From positions 34,617,825 through 34,681,824 of the forward strand of contig OY997591.1 in the NCBI GenBank assembly GCA_963921825.1: a DNA stretch of 64,000 bases, in the 5' to 3' direction. Positions 1 through 11,224 of the stretch are shown here, one piece after another (within the stretch, counting starts at the first letter, position 1; the number at the start of each line of letters is the position of its first letter). A program made the position numbers and the translations under genes. The notes under the pieces were generated by a model. The model was not told where the DNA came from. It made no database searches and worked only from the letters and a program-made list of their open reading frames with translations. The DNA is from Erodium maritimum. Lineage: Eukaryota > Streptophyta > Magnoliopsida > Geraniales > Geraniaceae.

Positions 1-179
1 GGAGACTCAATCCGATCATCGTTTCTTTGGTGTTCTCTTCCTTTTCTTGAACTAGTTGGTAAGGAAACATCCATATTGTTTATTCTCTTGTGTATCTAAT
101 ATTTGGTAGTGTTCTATGACATGGTCTCGAGTTATTTCCGCTGCAAGTATGTGTTCATACCCTCCATCGAGACCCAACA
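1..179 (+). repeat. E1 copia 5' LTR, 3' end only
   Basis: This is the last 179 bp of a Ty1/copia LTR. It ends in CCAACA, one base before a tRNA-Met primer site. It matches the ends of the LTRs at 18988-20675, 36159-37846 and 45004-46701, but is more diverged than they are from each other. The rest of the LTR lies left of the window. Confidence 0.9.
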
Positions 180-180
180 G

Positions 181-193
181 TGGTATCAGAGCC
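181..193 (+). other. E1 primer binding site (initiator tRNA-Met)
   Basis: TGGTATCAGAGCC is the complement of the 3' end of plant initiator tRNA-Met. It starts one base after the LTR end, the usual copia spacing. Minus-strand DNA synthesis would start here. Confidence 0.92.
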
Positions 194-1727
194 GTGCTAC
201 CTTCGTGATTCACAAAAGAACTTTCGGTTTTGCTTGCTAGTTTCGGTTTTGCATGTTAATTTGCTAAATTGTTTGATAACATGTTTTAAATTCTTTTTTA
301 TGGGTTTAATGCATGAAAAATGAATTTTTGAAAAGTTTATCAAATTTGGAATTTTTGAAAAAAATTTGATTTTTCGGGTCTCGGGAGCGGGACTCTCGGG
401 GAGCCGAAACTGGGACCGAACGGGGCTCTGTTGGACGGAGCTAGGCCAAGCATGACCATTGGATGCTCAATATGCCTAGCTAAACCGTTTTGTTAGTCAT
501 GACGAGTTTGGAACCGTCTTGACGAACTCAAAAATCAAATGTTCAAAAGTTTCAATTTTGAACGGTTTCGATAAACCGAGTATCAAAAATTTTCGAAACT
601 TGGAAATTAATTAAAACCGGAAAATCACATGATGTTTGATAACATTCTTGTTTGATAACACGATGTGTGATGTGATGTTGGCATGGTGTACATAATAGCC
701 CCGAGTTCGATTTAATTATTTATCGCTTTTCACGGCCTGCGAGCCGTTAGAGTTAGCATGTAATTATTTTTTCGAGGTGTGGTTGTCGTACCACTTATTT
801 GTAATATTTATTAATTCCCGACCTGCGAGTCGTGTATTAAATTGTAATATTTTACTCAAGACGAAGAAAGGGCGAAAAGGTCATTTGGTGGCTTCTCGGG
901 TTTTGACATCGGCTTGGAGTCGGTGGAGCTCAAGAAGCTAGTGGGAGTTAGTTTAGTGGGCTATTGTGTACATATTTAACGCTTTATGCTTGGTTTAGTT
1001 TTTGCATGATCATTTCTATGTGTTTTAGAATTGCATGCTTAACTTAATTTACCGAGCATATAACCTCACATGCAAAGATAAAATTGGCTTTAATCATTGT
1101 CTGTGAGCCCTTAGAATCGTCATTACATTGGATGTAGTTGACGGGTTCGAAGGAAGAATTACATTGGATGTAATTGGAGGCATCATTACATATGGAATGT
1201 AGTTGATGTGCTCATCGCATCTAGGATGTGCCAAAAGTTTAAAACACAACCGGACAAGTAAAAACGGGTCATGTCCGATACCTCACAATTATCAACACCT
1301 TACTACCTCCCCGTCCTATGGGTGTCGTGCGCATTAGCGGAGCATCCATGGGAAAGCGGGGTAGTAGGTTTGGACGACATGTGTAGGTGTCGTGCGCATT
1401 AGCGGAGCACCCACATAGTGACAGGCCATAGTTGAAAATTGGTGGACCCGACTACGATTCTCAGCCTGAGGTTGAGCTAGGGTATCAGATAGGGTAAGCC
1501 GTGTACATGAGTACATACCCTAGCCAAGAGTCACATTGGATGTGATTGGATGGAGTCCTACCTACATAGCTCGATTAAGTGGTGAGCATTAGTTCAACTT
1601 AATCGGGTGAATCAAGGATCTTGGTTTTAGATTCTCAAGGTTTAGAATCAATTGGTTTGTGTTTGAACTTGATCTTCATAAAATTTATTCAGTTTATTGA
1701 TTATATTTTGTTTGTCGTGTAGATCAA
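194..1727 (+). other. E1 untranslated leader
   Basis: A 1.5-kb leader between primer site and gag, without a convincing gene. It aligns with the leaders of E2 (20690-22233) and E4 (43450-44989, minus). Around 1320 and 1386 a 27-bp stretch occurs twice (it begins GGTGTCGTGCGCATTAGCGG), 66 bp apart. The same duplication is seen in the other copies, so it is ancestral. Short frames here are shared only because the repeats are similar. Confidence 0.75.
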
Positions 1728-3431
1728 ATGGCAAGTATTTCAGCGAACAATAGTAGTTTGTCACTAAAAACCATTCTTGATAGGATCAAGCTAAGTGGGA
1801 CAAACTACTTGGACTGGGACAGAAACTTGAGGATAGTCTTCAAATTCGAGCACAAAGAATATGTCCTAGACCAGGCTATCCCCGAGGAGCCAGCTAATAA
1901 TGCCATTAGGGCCATTAAGGATGCATACCAAAAGCACCTTAGCGATTCTATAGATGTGGCATGTATTATGCTGGGCTGCATGGAGTCTGATCTCCAAGAC
2001 CAGTTCATGGAGTACTCTGATGACCCCTATACTATGATGCGGATCATAAAGGGTATGTTCAAGGAAAGGGCACATATCGTGAGATACAATGTCCTTAATG
2101 ACCTTCTCTCCTGCAAAATGTCAGCAGGAGTCTCCGTGGGTCCTCATGTCCTAAAGATGAAGGGGCATCTCGAACATCTTAATCGACTGGGTCTTAAGAT
2201 AGAGAACGAGATGGCAGCGGATGTGGTTCTCCGTTCCCTTCCTCGTTCATATTCTACGTTCGTCATGAACTATCATATGCACGACATGGACAAGACCATT
2301 TCAGAGTTGCATGGAATGTTGGTAACTACTGAAAAGAACGTCAAGGATCAGGGATCCAAGGATGTTCTCATGGTCAGACAGGGAAACAGTTTCAAGAATA
2401 AGGGAACTGTTAGTGGTAAAGGCAAGGCCCCTATGCACTTGGCAGGAAAGATGAGGCATCCGAAGCGTCCTAACCCTCCTAGGACCGGGGAGTCCTCAAG
2501 GAAGGGGAAGGAGGTCGAGAATGTCTGCTTCTACTGTCAACAGCCTGGTCACTGGAACAAAGATTGCAGGAAGTTTCTTGATGATCTGAAGAAGGGTGGT
2601 GGGACTGCTCCTTCATCAGGTATTTTCTTTATAGAGCTAAATCTCACTACTTCCAAAGATTCATGGGTATTGGATACCGGGGCTGAATCTCACATTTGTA
2701 CTAATGTGCAGTGGCTGGAAGGTAGGAGAAGCTTGAAGAAGGACGAGGTGGACCTCAGAGTAGGCAACAAGACTAGAGTTGTGGCGACTGCTGTAGGATC
2801 CATAAGTCTTCTTTTGCCAAGTGGGCTAGTTTTTGTTTTGAACAATGTATATTGTGTACCTACTTTCAGTAGGAATATTGTATCTATTTCTTTGTTGGAC
2901 AAGGAAGGATACAATTTTGATGTTGGAAATGAGATTTTCAATATTTTATGCAATGATATATTTTATGCTAGCGCCAAAATGGTTGGAGGATTGTACATAT
3001 TGGATATGGATAACAATGCCTCAAGCTCTATGTATAATGTAAATACCAAGAGGTCTAAGTCCAATGATTTAGACCAAACTCTGTTATGTCACTGTCGTTT
3101 AGGCCACATAAACGAGAAACTCATATCAACACTTCACAAGTGTGGACTTCTTATTCCATTCGAATTTCATTCGATTGATAGATGCGAATCTTGTTTGATG
3201 GGAAAACTGACTAAAGCGCCCTTCATCGGTCGCGCTGAAAGGGCGGGTGACTTATTGAGGCTAATACACTCGGATGTGTGTGGACCAATGAGCACACTTG
3301 CCAGGAGGGGTTTTAGCTATTTTATCACATTTACAGACGACTTCAGTAGATATGGTTATGTCTATTTGATGAGACATAAGTCTGAAGCTTTTGATAAATT
3401 CAAAGAGTTTAAGACTGAAGTAGAAAACTAG
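1728..3431 (+). pseudogene. E1 copia gag-protease-integrase, 3'-truncated
   Basis: An open frame of 567 codons holding the first part of a copia polyprotein. Residues 1-230 are gag. A CCHC zinc knuckle (CFYCQQPGHWNKDC) lies near residues 267-280. The aspartic protease site VLDTGAESH is near 316. The GAG-pre-integrase His/Cys region (HCRLGH ... CESCLMGK) is near 455-490, then the start of the integrase core with HSDVCGP and FTDDFSRYG. The frame stops at 3431 inside the integrase core, and copia similarity ends about ten bases later at LINE1; reverse transcriptase and RNase H are absent. The start ATG has the same context as the gag starts of E2, E4 and E5. Unlike those three it keeps a full gag, an intact knuckle and the canonical DTG, so it represents the ancestral coding form. 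A broken element, not a host gene. Confidence 0.9.
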
Positions 3432-3439
3432 CTCGGTAA

Positions 3440-4255
3440 AAGCATTGCTGATTTTGTATAGTTGACCTCCAAGCCAGATGCTAAATGGAATATTGAGAGG
3501 GCATTTTTCAGATTGTCAGCTCCTTCCAATGAGGCTTGAATGAAGAAAATACTGTCATCTGGAAATTGAAGGTGAGTAATTGAGGGGCCATTGAGTCCCA
3601 AAGAGATCCCAGAGAATTGTTGATTTAGTACCCCAGCTTCATTATTGAGCCCTTCTGCAACTAATGTGAATATGAGAGGGGAGATGGCACAACCTTTTCT
3701 AACTCCCCTAAATAATTTGAAATCAGGTGAGGGGAGCCATTTATAAGCATAGAAACATGGGCTTTAAAGCATGAGATAATCCAAATTCTTCATAGTACAC
3801 AAAATCCCATTCTGGTGATGATTTTCATGATACAGATCCAGCTGACATTATCAAAAGCCTTTGCAAAATATTCTTTAAAGATAAGGTCCCTTTGTTTTGT
3901 CTGTTTGAGATGTTGCACAACTTCATTTTCAATTAGAATCCCATCCAAGATTTCTCTTCCTAAAATAAAGCATGTTCGCTCCTATCCCACTACCTGATCT
4001 AGTACTGATTTGAGTCTGGTGGCTAGTAGCTTGGATATAATTTTGTGAACCCCTCCTATCAAGCTTATTGGACTATAATCATCAAAGGACTGTGGGGAAG
4101 AACATTTGGAAATGAGGGTCATGAATGAGGAGTTTAGTCTGTTTCCCAACTAACCAGACATATGAAAATGATTGAAGAAAGCCATAATATCTGCCTTGAT
4201 TATTTTCCAACACACTTGAAAAAATTTGAGTGTGAAACCATCAGGTCCTGGGGCC
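3440..4255 (-). pseudogene. LINE1 reverse transcriptase fragment
   Basis: Minus-strand translation gives RT blocks in order. These are the entry block with [10 protein letters not shown] (about 4255-4220), a decayed FAKAFDNVSW block (about 3865-3835), INGSPSPDF and RGVRKGCAISP (about 3750-3690), and the catalytic box at about 3565-3552. The canonical F-A-D-D reads F-P-D-D here, and the aspartate-bearing FKIDF block reads FKEYF, so two catalytic motifs are altered. Several stops interrupt the frame. The fragment ends soon after LEVNY, at the E1 junction. Confidence 0.82.
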
Positions 4256-4900
4256 TTATCTCCTGAGCATGCCAGGGTTTCTTGTAATACCTCTTCTTCT
4301 GAGAATGGTCTTTCTAACTAGGATGCTTTTTTTTGGGGATGTTGAGTTGAAGTGGAGATGATCCAGCACTGATAAATCAGTATGTGAGGGTCCAAAACTG
4401 GCACCGAAATGATTTTTTACTGCTTCTTTAATTTCTTGGGGCTCAAGCAAGAGGCTCCCTTGGTATGTAATTTGGGTTATCTGCTTTCTGACCCCATTGT
4501 AGTTGGCAATTCTGTGAAAGAACTTTGAACCCTTATCCCCCTCACGAATCCATTTCCTTCTGGCTTTTAAGCTCCAAAGTTTGGATAGTATCTTTGTTTT
4601 CACAATCAATCCAGCTTTTAAGCATCCTCTTATGTTGCATTCCAATGGAGTGAGAATTCTTGTATCAATTAATGAATCCAACTGATCAATATCTTTTCTG
4701 AGAGTACAGATAGTGGTTTCAAGCAAACCAAAGACCTCTAGGTTCCATTTTTTTAGGTCTTCTTTGAGAAGCTTCAACTTTTGCCAAAGAACTATATGAG
4801 GCAGACCATAAAGCTTGTAATGTTGGGAGAAATCTGGAGTTCTCAATCCAAATATTGAGAAATTTAAAAGGCATTGGTCCCTAAATAATATCAGCATCAA
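4256..4900 (-). pseudogene. LINE1 endonuclease-RT linker
   Basis: A 214-codon minus-strand frame with the usual plant-LINE linker between endonuclease and RT. It includes LWQKLKLLKEDLKKWN and a WIREGDKGSKFFHR motif (this GD..S.FFH signature precedes RT in plant L1 ORF2). It continues the endonuclease region upstream and the RT region downstream after frameshifts. No independent function. Confidence 0.8.
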
Positions 4901-5591
4901 ATAGAGTTATAGGCTTGTGATCAGATATACATCTTAGGAGGCTTAGTTGAGTTACAGCCCCAAAAGCAGCTAAGAAATCACTAGAAACCATATATTTGTC
5001 CAGTCTTGAAGCAGTAGAGCCAGGACCATACCAAGTATACTTTCACACTGAGAGTGGAAGATCAATGAGGGCCAATGTGTCAATGAGATTTTGGAAAGCA
5101 GACATATCAGAGATTGAAGATCTTGAGTTTGATCTTTCTTCTGGGGCTAACACATCATTGAAATCTCCAGCCATAAGCAATAGATCAAAGGGTTGTGCTG
5201 ATTGTATAAATTATATGATGGAGCTCCACAAATCTCTTCTGCCTCTCCAAGAGAAAGGATAATATACATTAATTATAAGGCAATATTTATGAATAGAGGT
5301 TACCATACCAGACCAAATAAGAGCTCCATCTAGAGGGGTAGTGGAATTTTTTTGAAAAGAAGATGATTTCCACATGGATATTAAGCCAATAGAAGCCTCA
5401 ATATATGGGACATGTTCCATTTCCCAACCCCTAGATATTCCACAAGATCTCAAGAAGGAGGAAGGGATTGTCTCAAGCTTGGACTCTTGGATGAGAATGA
5501 ACTCTTGAGCTTGCTTGCGTATCACGTCAGCTAAGGTCCTCTTCTTCTGTGAAGAGGAAAAGCCTATAAAATTCCAAGAGAGGACCTTCAT
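4901..5591 (-). pseudogene. LINE1 ORF2 N-terminus: apurinic-type endonuclease
   Basis: ORF2 starts at the minus-strand ATG at 5591 with MKVLSWNFIGFSSSQKKRT, typical of the endonuclease-exonuclease-phosphatase domain of plant L1 ORF2. A glutamate-bearing motif (LIQESKLE) follows. A GDFNDVL motif is readable near 5170 and a family-like decayed segment follows to 4900. The open part runs 5591-5211; beyond it the frame is broken. This domain nicks target DNA in LINE insertion. It overlaps the end of ORF1 (5599) by only a few bases. Confidence 0.8.
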
Positions 5592-5598
5592 GATCAAG

Positions 5599-7055
5599 TT
5601 AATGATGAGAAGGGTTTGGAAGTTGTCTGCTTCCAAGATCCTCTAAGCCTTCAAATGAATCTTTCTCTAGATCAATACAATCATCCTGACTTCCCACCTC
5701 CAGCTCAACACAAGTGTTTTTTTTCCTGCTTCCAGAGCTCTTAGAGAATCGATCACCTGATCCTCTGAGCCTTTTGATCTGATCCCAATCTGCTTGGAAA
5801 AATTCCAAGCTCTTTGGCACTAATGAGGAGAAGTAGCTAAGGTAATGGATAAGGAATTGATACCTTCTCTCAACTTTGATCTAGTTTCATAGCCATGAGT
5901 ATTGCCTTGAGTTCTTTTTTTTGAATATTTTGATACATAGATGGGAGTTTGAATTTTGACTGATAAACCCATGAGGTCAGACATCTCATTCACTTGTTGC
6001 TGCAAAAATGGACTGAGAATGGACTGTGAGGGGAGGGGAAGAACTGTTAATTCTTCACTGTTGAGCATATCCAGCCCATTTGCAGGTTGAGATTGTAAGT
6101 TTAGAAACCTTGAGCCCAGAAATTGTTCAAGAGCATTAAATAGAGAGGGTATTTCATTGTCCTTGTCTGATAAAATAGCTTGGGAAAAAGACTTTGGCAA
6201 TTTATGAGGAGAGGGTTTTGTTCTTTCTACCAATATGAGGGAATTGGTGGACAAAGGCTTTATTTGTTGTGTAAGATCATAGCCTTCCAGATATTGAGTT
6301 AAAGCCAAATTATCTTCAAGTGAGGCTGGGGCCACAACTTCAGGTGTTAGTGTAGCTGTCGATGTAGAAGCCAAATGGATAACCAAAGTCTGAGAGAGAG
6401 AAGGTTCAGAGGAGACATTCTTCTACAAACCAGCAACCTCAACATGAGGAGTAACAGTTTCCAAGCCTTCTTCGCCAAACACCACCATTAATACATTCCT
6501 CAAACTAGAATCTGAAGGGGAATAAGTGTCTTTCACAATTAAATTGTCCAATGAATGAGAGGAATGGTCCATGTGAGGCTCACAATCTTTGTCCCCTCAC
6601 AATCTTTGTCCCCTTCCATAAATGGGGATGACAAAGAGGCATTGGCTGAACTTAGACAATTGGTGCCCAAAATGGAAGATGATTTTTCAGAGTCTTTGGG
6701 TGTGTTGGCAGGCGGATCAGAACTGCTGGTGCTTTGTGAGCCAGAGCTAGATGAAGACCCTCTTCCATTAAAAATTGGTATGGCTGCAACATCCATAGAA
6801 TGAATCCAGATATTAAATGAAACATCACCAACTTTGACTTGAAATTCCTTTGAAATGTCTGAGAAACTGGAGGAATGTATCAGAACATGAGCAATATCCA
6901 TATGCACACCAGAGAAAGCTCTAGGATGAATAAAAACCAGGGTGCCAAATTGTTGAATACAAGTTTCCAATGTTTCAGTACACCAACCATGAAAAGGAAT
7001 GCCATGGATGGCCACCCATCTGAATGCTCCACTTTCTCTACAAAGATTAATCTTT
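5599..7055 (-). pseudogene. LINE1 ORF1, C-terminal part
   Basis: Successive minus-strand frames (7015-6539, 6386-5820, 5820-5599) make the C-terminal part of ORF1. The first begins MAIHGIPFHGWCTETLETC, matching VALYGIPFLGWCKETFEVAC in LINE2 ORF1; this W-x(8)-GWC block belongs to the DUF4283-like nucleic-acid-binding region of plant LINE and retroelement proteins. The rest is low-complexity, Ser-rich sequence. At least three frame breaks. Confidence 0.75.
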
Positions 7056-8123
7056 CAAGGTAAGATGGTTAACCAATTATCCATCAAACCTTCTTCATCC
7101 TTTAACAATTCTGCATCAAAAAGAGGATCATGGCAATGGACTAAGATAACTTTATTCCTTAGAGATTTGAGCTGGACATCAAAAACCCCTTCACTAGTAA
7201 TCTCATACAGGATTGATTCAGCATTGTATATGCTATGAGTGACTGCAAAATGGGAGTTACAGAGTTGTTTGTCAAGAGCTGGTACCAATGAGCCTTGAAG
7301 AACAAACCATGTACTCTCAACCTTTGATTTTTATTCTTTGTTCCAGGCCTTAGTGACAAAAAGCTTATGAGAATAAAAGACAGCTCCATTGAACTTGGAT
7401 ATAGCTTTTTGGAGTCCACTTTGATCAGAAAAATGACAAAAGCCAAACCATTTCCCAACTCTATTTTTCTTTGGAGCAACAACTGCTTTGTCCAATCCAC
7501 TGATACAAGAAGACTCCTCAAACAACCACTTTTTAGAAGCAAAGTGGGGAAGATTATAGATAAATTCCACCCAAGGGGAAGGAGGAGATTGAGAAAATTT
7601 TCTTTTCTTGCTTCCATCTTCTGACTGGAGAGATTTGAAAGATTCAAACCCAGGAGGAGGGTACCCCATGGATGAGGATCCTTCTTCATTATGTGCTTTT
7701 GAGGGGTTGATGGTGGACTTCAAGTTGTCTCCAAAGCTGACTCTTTTGGAAGATCTAATAGGTAGGTATCTAGTCAGACTCTGACCTTTTCTTAGCACAG
7801 ATCAAAGCTCCCAGAGAAGATGAAGAAGGACCGTGATTCCTTTGAGGGACTGTTTGTCTAAAGGTTATTTGCTGATCATATGAAGGTGTTGAATTCGGAT
7901 CAGAGGTAACTGGACGAAAATACTTGTCATAGAACACCTTTTGGCCATCAATGAGCTTGGTTCGACCACCAGGAGAGTACTCTTGGATTCGATATGAAGA
8001 GGATGAGGAAGGTTTCCTATTCCTTCTTCCTTTCTTCTTAATTCCTTTCTTCAAAGTGACTAAATTGGTATCTGTCATAGTGAGGAAGAAATAGAGATAG
8101 AATGAAGAAGATACAAAGGCCAA
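7055..8123 (-). pseudogene. LINE1 ORF1, N-terminal part with RRM-like fold
   Basis: Minus-strand frames 8123-7770, 7798-7331 and 7288-7055. The first is a basic Ser-rich N-terminus; an inner ATG at 8078 (MTDTNLVTLKKG) is as likely a start as 8123. The second carries an RRM-like segment (EFIYNLPHFASKKWLFEES ... KWFGFCHFSD ... KLFVTKAW) that lines up with the clearer RRM in LINE2 ORF1. ORF1 proteins of this type bind the element's RNA. Broken by frameshifts near 7780, 7330 and 7050. Confidence 0.75.
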
Positions 8124-9100
8124 AACCAGAGGGACAGAGTAGCCTTCAACCCATCATACTGGTAATGAAGCTGGATGAAGATGAAATAGGAGCAAAAGAA
8201 GAAGAAGATGGAGAAAAGGAAGGTAAAAGCAGGTCCACGGTGGTTCGATGGCCTGAATTAGTCCATCATGAACACTATAGCGGGCCAGAAGAAGAGTCTA
8301 TAGATGAAGATCTTCAGAGCTTGATGTTCCTGAGGTGTTCTTCAAAATGAGCAGTGTTCTTCATAGTTATTGTTGGCTTCTAGAGAGAACGCAGGTTTTC
8401 CCCTTGGCGTCTAATTATTGGCACCGTTTCAAATAGCATCTTGTTCTTTGTAGAACCACATATTTATCCTCGTGTGTTGCTGTTCCCCTGTACGTTGTAG
8501 CAGATCCACTGTGTTATCAGAACCATTTTCCACAAACGTAATTCGTCAACACCTTCCAAGGATCCTAAAGCATAACATTATTACATGGGAAAACAGTGTC
8601 ATAAGTAGTTGGATGAGAAAAGAGGACAAATATTCAAGAATCTCCATATACCATATTTCTGACACTAGTTCTACGATATGCAGTAGAAGAAAATTTCCTC
8701 ACCTTCTGATACGGCCCGAAATGAGATGACGAGGAATTGGGACAAAATTTAGGGTTCCTGATGAAAAAGAAGAATGAAGAGAGGAGAAATAGGGATGAGA
8801 AGGGGGGATTTATCGAAATGGCCCCCGATTCCAAATCCCTTTGCACCCTGACCTCCCAATTTCTGCCTCTTTTAATTTTCTTTTTTTAAAACCAAAACCC
8901 ATGAAAACCCAATTTTTCCCCTCATTCAGTAACTTAACTGATTTATCTTCTTCTCCCCACCCAGACTAACAGTCACAATCCTTCATCTTCACCCCTATAT
9001 CAGTTCAGTTCACCCCTCCCTCTTTGTACGCATAATTCGTCGAACCGAACCGGCCTCGCCAGCTATCGTCTCTACGTTCCGACAAAGTCATCGTCGTATC
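8124..9100. other. No gene recognised; possible LINE1 5' leader then promoter-like region
   Basis: Purine-rich up to about 8350, perhaps the LINE1 5' untranslated region. From about 8850 to 9100 it is pyrimidine-rich (CTTCTTCTCCCCACCC, TTCATCTTCACCCC), as in plant core promoters and 5' leaders, and lies ahead of the gene at 9918. A minus-strand frame at 8846-8634 was not convincing. No domain seen. Confidence 0.4.
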
Positions 9101-9917
9101 GTTCTTCATTAATCACGTAACTTTAGACTTTAAATGTTCATAGTCGATCGAGATATTTAGCTTAGGTCTTTAGTATCGATCGTTATATTTTTGAAGTATG
9201 TGTGGCATTGGACAGATGCATCTTAATGAATAGTTATATAAGTTTGATTAGATTAGATCACTTCTAAATTTTAGGTTATAGATGTTTATGTTAAGATATA
9301 ATAGATATTGCTTGTTGATGAAGACTGTGCAATAATTTGTATGGTAGGTTAGACTACATTTTGGTGCAATTTTTGTTACCAATTAAGAAACTAAAAGGAT
9401 CCTGATTGTACTTTTTATTTAGGTCCATGTGAGACAAATCCTACTCTAGCCTAATCTAATTCCTAACCTAACCTCCACCCACCCTTACTCCCAAGCAGTG
9501 GGCCCTTTTTTTGTTAGTTATTAGTTTGATCATCTTTGTTGAATTTAGATTTCAATTGGATTGTTGCTAGATCTTTCAGGCTCTTGAACTGGACAGACTG
9601 ATAATGTTTGACTTGCTCTCACGAGTTTGTACTAGATGCTGCTGTTGTAGTAAAAGCTTCTTGTGAGCTTATCTTGTTAATATCTATGATGATGCCTTAT
9701 TCTTGTTGTTGAACCAACAATAAGGCATTGCTACTTGTTCCAATCCGTAATTGTGTTCCTTTGTTCAAGTGTATTCTGTCATGGACTACAGTTTACAATA
9801 TGTATTACACACTATGAGAGATTTGGTTTCCCATCTATTTGTTTTGTATAGCGTATGAATATTATCAAACTCTTATGATAGCTACTTGTTTTTTGTTAAA
9901 TATGGATAGGGAACTTA
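9101..9917 (+). other. Probable 5' UTR intron upstream of the gene at 9918
   Basis: AT-rich, T-rich sequence without open frames. It ends in a T-rich tract and GGATAG just before the ATG at 9918, which would suit a 3' splice site near 9908; a donor could be the GTAAC near 9116. This is inference only. A short imperfect hairpin occurs at 9693-9727 (TGCCTTATT ... AATAAGGCA around CAACAA). Confidence 0.35.
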
Positions 9918-10223
9918 ATGGCGAGCCAGGACAGCGTCAAAGTTTTTGACCCCAGGGCAGAGCGTCGTTGCGGACGAAGGGGACCTTGTATTATCCCGAA
10001 GCCAGCCCGCCGTATTCGAAGGAGGGTGAATGCTTATGAACATGGTCAACATGTTCAGCCTCCGCCTGAGGTCAATATGATAGCTGAAGAACATGTGCAA
10101 CATGTTCAGCCTCCGCCGCCTGAGGTCAATCTGTTCAATCCCCAAAAGCCAGTACTAGAGCAAGACGATCATGATGCAGTGATAGCTGCGTTGTTGAAGG
10201 AATTTGGGCAGGAGATAAAGTAA
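9918..10223 (+). CDS. Small unidentified protein with internal repeats (array start)
   Basis: A 101-codon frame. Residues 15-36 are Arg-rich and basic (CGRRGPCIIPKPARRIRRR). Residues 41-75 hold a duplicated unit, HVQPPPEVN then HVQPPPPEVN. The C-terminus is acidic and helical (AVIAALLKEFGQEIK). After the TAA at 10221, in the +1 frame, a second copy of that C-terminal block follows (GVIAGLFKEFEQDLK) and ends at 10319. So either the gene lost its last third by a frameshift, or the stop is real and the tail is a relic. I do not recognise the family. It has the same orientation as the array that follows. Codon-like repeat structure favours a real gene. Confidence 0.5.
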   Translation: MASQDSVKVFDPRAERRCGRRGPCIIPKPARRIRRRVNAYEHGQHVQPPPEVNMIAEEHVQHVQPPPPEVNLFNPQKPVLEQDDHDAVIAALLKEFGQEIK

Positions 10224-10319
10224 GAATGTTCTCAGCAAAGAAGAAAAAGAGGAGCGGGATGGAGTAATTGCCGGCTTATTCAAGGAGTTTGAGCAAGACC
10301 TTAAGAATTTTCGGCATTG
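10224..10319 (+). pseudogene. Frame-shifted repeat of the C-terminal block of the 9918 gene
   Basis: Read in the +1 frame relative to 9918, this encodes SKEEKEERDGVIAGLFKEF and stops at 10317-10319. It parallels DDHDAVIAALLKEFGQE just upstream, so the C-terminal helix was duplicated and then put out of frame, or the true stop lies here and the annotated stop is a mutation. Confidence 0.45.
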
Positions 10320-10830
10320 ACTATTTTCTACTATTAGTTATTATTATTTCTTAGTATGGATGACATTATTATTATGACTTGGATTGAGTTTATTAGTATT
10401 ATGACTTTGAATGAATGATTTTGTTATGTATGTATGAATTTCTTGTTATGTATGACTACTATTATGACTTGGACAATGAGTTTATTATGTATGTATGAGT
10501 TTATTGTTGTAGTTTTAATTTGTGTGGTCCCTCGCGGTAAAGAATTTGATAAATTAGTTCATCTCTCTAGTTAGGGGTGCATGAATGTCTCGATCGTCTT
10601 ACAATTATGGTGTATCGAGATACAATATACACTCGTGCCTCTATCGATCGACTAATATTGTAGAGAATCAGACCATTTTAGTTTGGGAATGGATATGTGT
10701 ATCTCGATCGGAGTATTTCGGTGTGCCGATCGAGGAATACAGTGTAACACATTTTGCATGCTTTTATGACAATCAACCCATCCAATCTATGATGGGAACA
10801 CACACTGATCGGACCGGAGGGATTGATGGA
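10320..10830. other. Intergenic: AT-rich repeats and CGATCG cluster
   Basis: 10320-10510 is a loose repeat of TATTATGACTTGGA and TATGTATGA phrases. 10585-10740 has four CGATCG hexamers. The apparent frame at 10585-11001 is low quality and overlaps the C1 promoter, so it is not called. Confidence 0.5.
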
Positions 10831-10840
10831 GAATATATTC
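10831..10840. promoter_or_regulatory. Array palindrome, C1 promoter
   Basis: GAATATATTC followed by C, preceded by GGGATTGATGGA. It is the same palindrome as at 11688, 12622 and 15051. A CAATAAATA box lies about 67 bp downstream at 10898, then C1. Confidence 0.5.
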
Positions 10841-11020
10841 CTTCTCACATACCTAGACGCACTTCACGTGACTACACCCATATTCCACTAATTTTTCCAA
10901 TAAATATGCATCTTCCCCTCCTCTTCTTCACTTCACATTACCTTGCTACTAAACAGAAATCATGTGATATTCACTCATCAATCCCTTATACCCACCACTG
11001 AAATAATTTCCCATGATCCG

Positions 11021-11224
11021 GAACATTGTAGGAGGATGGTGAAATTTCAGAAAATGAAGAATGCGCTATTTAGGATACAAGTGAAGGTTGAGTAGATGAT
11101 AGAAGAGCTGAGTACGGTGGACAGACCGGGATGGACAATCGTCGACCATAGAAAGGCGGATGAATTCGTGGAGCAGCTTCTTGTCCTTGAATACTTCATA
11201 GTGACATTCACATCATCGGGATGA
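11021..11224 (+). pseudogene. Array gene C1 (type I)
   Basis: Type I copy of the array family. Readable from 11021, with an in-frame ATG at 11036 (MVKFQKMKNALFRIQVK). It aligns with RMMEFQTMKTCLLKIQVK in C5 and RMMKFQSIKIGLLKI in C9. An in-frame TAG at 11087-11089 interrupts it, then the frame continues to TGA at 11222 with the type I tail LLVLEYFIVTF (compare LLMDLEYLENFI in C5). The N-terminal ~18 codons seen in C5 and C9 are lost or degraded. Predicted all-helical, no known domain. Probably a pseudogene. Confidence 0.5.

Larger units (their letters stand above)
3440..8123 (-). mobile_element. LINE1: decayed L1-type LINE, 3'-truncated
   Basis: On the minus strand, reading from 8123 down to about 3440, the order is ORF1 (RRM-like then DUF4283-like), endonuclease, linker, reverse transcriptase, as in plant L1 elements. 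It stops inside the RT, just after the catalytic box, where it abuts E1. LINEs normally keep their 3' end, so the loss of the 3' third points to a later deletion joining the two elements. Many frameshifts and stops; clearly inactive. No target duplication can be assigned. Confidence 0.88.

Noticed and set aside
8102-8350. Plus-strand 82-codon acidic frame
   Set aside because: Purine-rich strand that opens frames by composition; partly overlaps LINE1 ORF1 on the other strand.
8634-8846. 70-codon minus-strand frame as an exon of a host gene
   Set aside because: Low-complexity Ser/Phe stretch, no domain, no clear splice partner; kept only as part of an unassigned region.
10585-11001. 138-codon plus-strand frame before C1
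   Set aside because: It runs across the C1 promoter palindrome and pyrimidine-rich leader, with no resemblance to the array proteins.
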